Part shown: positions 5,398 to 5,997 of the stretch, one piece after another
Position numbering within the stretch: the first letter of the stretch is position 1
Layout: each line of letters starts with the position of its first letter
From: Pseudomonadota bacterium
GTDB taxonomy: Bacteria; Desulfobacterota; Desulfobacteria; Desulfobacterales; RPRI01
Assembly (NCBI GenBank): GCA_018819005.1
Contig: JAHJQU010000491.1
Location: forward strand, 1-5,997
DNA: 5,997 nucleotides
Direction of reading: 5' to 3'
Notes under the pieces: generated by a model
The model's database searches: none
What the model was told of the DNA's origin: nothing
The model's input: only the letters and a program-made list of their open reading frames with translations
Program-made: the position numbers and the translations under genes

Positions 5398-5916
5398 ATG
5401 GAAGAGAGAACAGGATTGGTCACAATGAAGGGGAATCCCATGACGCTTGCCGGCCACGCCTTGAAGGTCGGAGATAAGGCGCCTGATTTTGAAGTGACGG
5501 GAAATGACATGAAACCTGTAAAGTTTTCATCCTTTTCCGGCAAGGTCTGCATTATATCGGCGGTTCCGTCTCTTGATACCCCGGTATGCGACATGGAGAC
5601 AAGAAGATTTAACAAGGAAGCTGCCGGGCTTGGACCTGATGTTGTTATCCTCACAATCAGCATGGATCTGCCCTTTGCACAGAAAAGGTGGTGCGGTGCG
5701 GCAGGAGTTGAGAGCGTGATAACGCTTTCGGATTACAAAACGGCCGATTTCGGAACGGCTTACGGCGTGCTTATAAAAGACCTGAGGCTTCTTGCAAGAG
5801 CCGTTTTTGTCGCGGATAAAAAAGGGATGATTCAGTATATCCAGATTGTAAAAGAAGTAGCAGATGAGCCTGATTACGGCGCGGCTATAAACGCAGTAAC
5901 CAAACTCACACGATGA
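5398..5916 (+). CDS. tpx: Thiol peroxidase (atypical 2-Cys peroxiredoxin, Tpx)
   Basis: A 172-residue peroxiredoxin that reduces hydrogen peroxide and alkyl hydroperoxides using thioredoxin. It is close to the usual Tpx length (about 165-170); the extra residues are at the N-terminus (MEERTGLVTMKGNPMTLAG, where the family typically starts just before the GNPxTL motif). The peroxidatic cysteine is Cys64 in PSLDTPVCDMETRRFN and the resolving cysteine is Cys99 in LPFAQKRWCGAAGV, the pair expected for an intramolecular disulfide. Thr61 and Arg134 match the other active-site positions. VITLSDYKTADFGTAYGV and the terminal EPDYGAAINAV are also family hallmarks. There is no signal peptide, but Tpx proteins may be cytoplasmic or periplasmic depending on species; here cytoplasmic is likely. 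Six of seven Arg codons are AGA/AGG and four Ile codons are ATA, a clear contrast with the operon upstream. In an anaerobe it would serve as oxygen-exposure defence. Confidence 0.95.
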   Translation: MEERTGLVTMKGNPMTLAGHALKVGDKAPDFEVTGNDMKPVKFSSFSGKVCIISAVPSLDTPVCDMETRRFNKEAAGLGPDVVILTISMDLPFAQKRWCGAAGVESVITLSDYKTADFGTAYGVLIKDLRLLARAVFVADKKGMIQYIQIVKEVADEPDYGAAINAVTKLTR

Positions 5917-5961
5917 GACATTTTTATAAACTCCCTTTTGCCCGATCTCTATAAGTAAACC

Positions 5962-5997
5962 ATGAACCTCTCAGGCGACCCTGACCGCCGAATAGAG
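5962..5997 (+). CDS. Possible start of a downstream gene, cut by the window end
   Basis: An ATG at 5962 opens a frame, MNLSGDPDRRIE, that stays open to the last base. There is no clear ribosome site (AAGTAAACC precedes it), so the start is uncertain. A short N-terminus leading into a DxxRRI-type segment is reminiscent of MoaA-type radical SAM proteins, but twelve residues are far too few to identify a family. The 45 bases between tpx and this ATG show no obvious terminator, so co-transcription with tpx is possible. Confidence 0.25.
   Translation, partial: MNLSGDPDRRIE

Noticed and set aside
1..5997. tRNA, rRNA or integrase / attachment-site evidence for the operon as an island
   Set aside because: I saw no tRNA- or rRNA-like sequence, no recombinase and no direct repeats bracketing the operon; only composition hints at transfer.

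Overview
The window looks like chromosomal DNA from a Gram-negative anaerobe, most likely of the Desulfobacterota (Desulfobacterales-like). Four things point that way: a DUF3786-type protein; an atypical 2-Cys thiol peroxidase; a CHASE2 adenylate cyclase placed beside a Tat/lipoprotein M48 protease; and AT-rich intergenic gaps holding degenerate inverted repeats of kinds I associate with that group. The lineage is an inference from gene content, not from a marker gene.

Layout, all on the + strand. (1) 1-234 is the 3' end of purH, the last steps of purine synthesis. It is followed by a short coding-like stretch with no start of its own (235-352) and a 320-base gap with an imperfect inverted repeat, a candidate sigma70 promoter and a small leader hairpin. 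(2) 676-4277 is a tight three-gene operon: a secreted SH3-domain protein, an M48 zinc metallopeptidase with a Tat signal and lipobox (ATGA overlap), and a 716-residue CHASE2-adenylate cyclase. It ends in a stem-loop terminator that begins on the last base of the cyclase stop codon. (3) 4278-4711 has no convincing gene. It holds the terminator and a multi-hairpin dispersed palindromic repeat. (4) 4712-5314 is a DUF3786-like protein and 5398-5916 is thiol peroxidase Tpx. The gap between them is a second kind of inverted repeat. A frame opening at 5962 may be the start of another gene, cut by the window edge.

The operon is the most interesting part. All three products are predicted to sit in, or reach into, the periplasm: a small SH3 protein, a lipid-anchored protease, and a membrane cyclase whose extracytoplasmic CHASE2 domain could read a signal and raise cAMP inside the cell. 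The overlap, short spacing and shared terminator suggest one functional unit, plausibly an envelope-sensing system with cAMP output. This is inferred from context and has not been demonstrated. The operon is also visibly GC-richer than its flanks and uses different Arg and Ile codons, so it may have a different history from purH and tpx.
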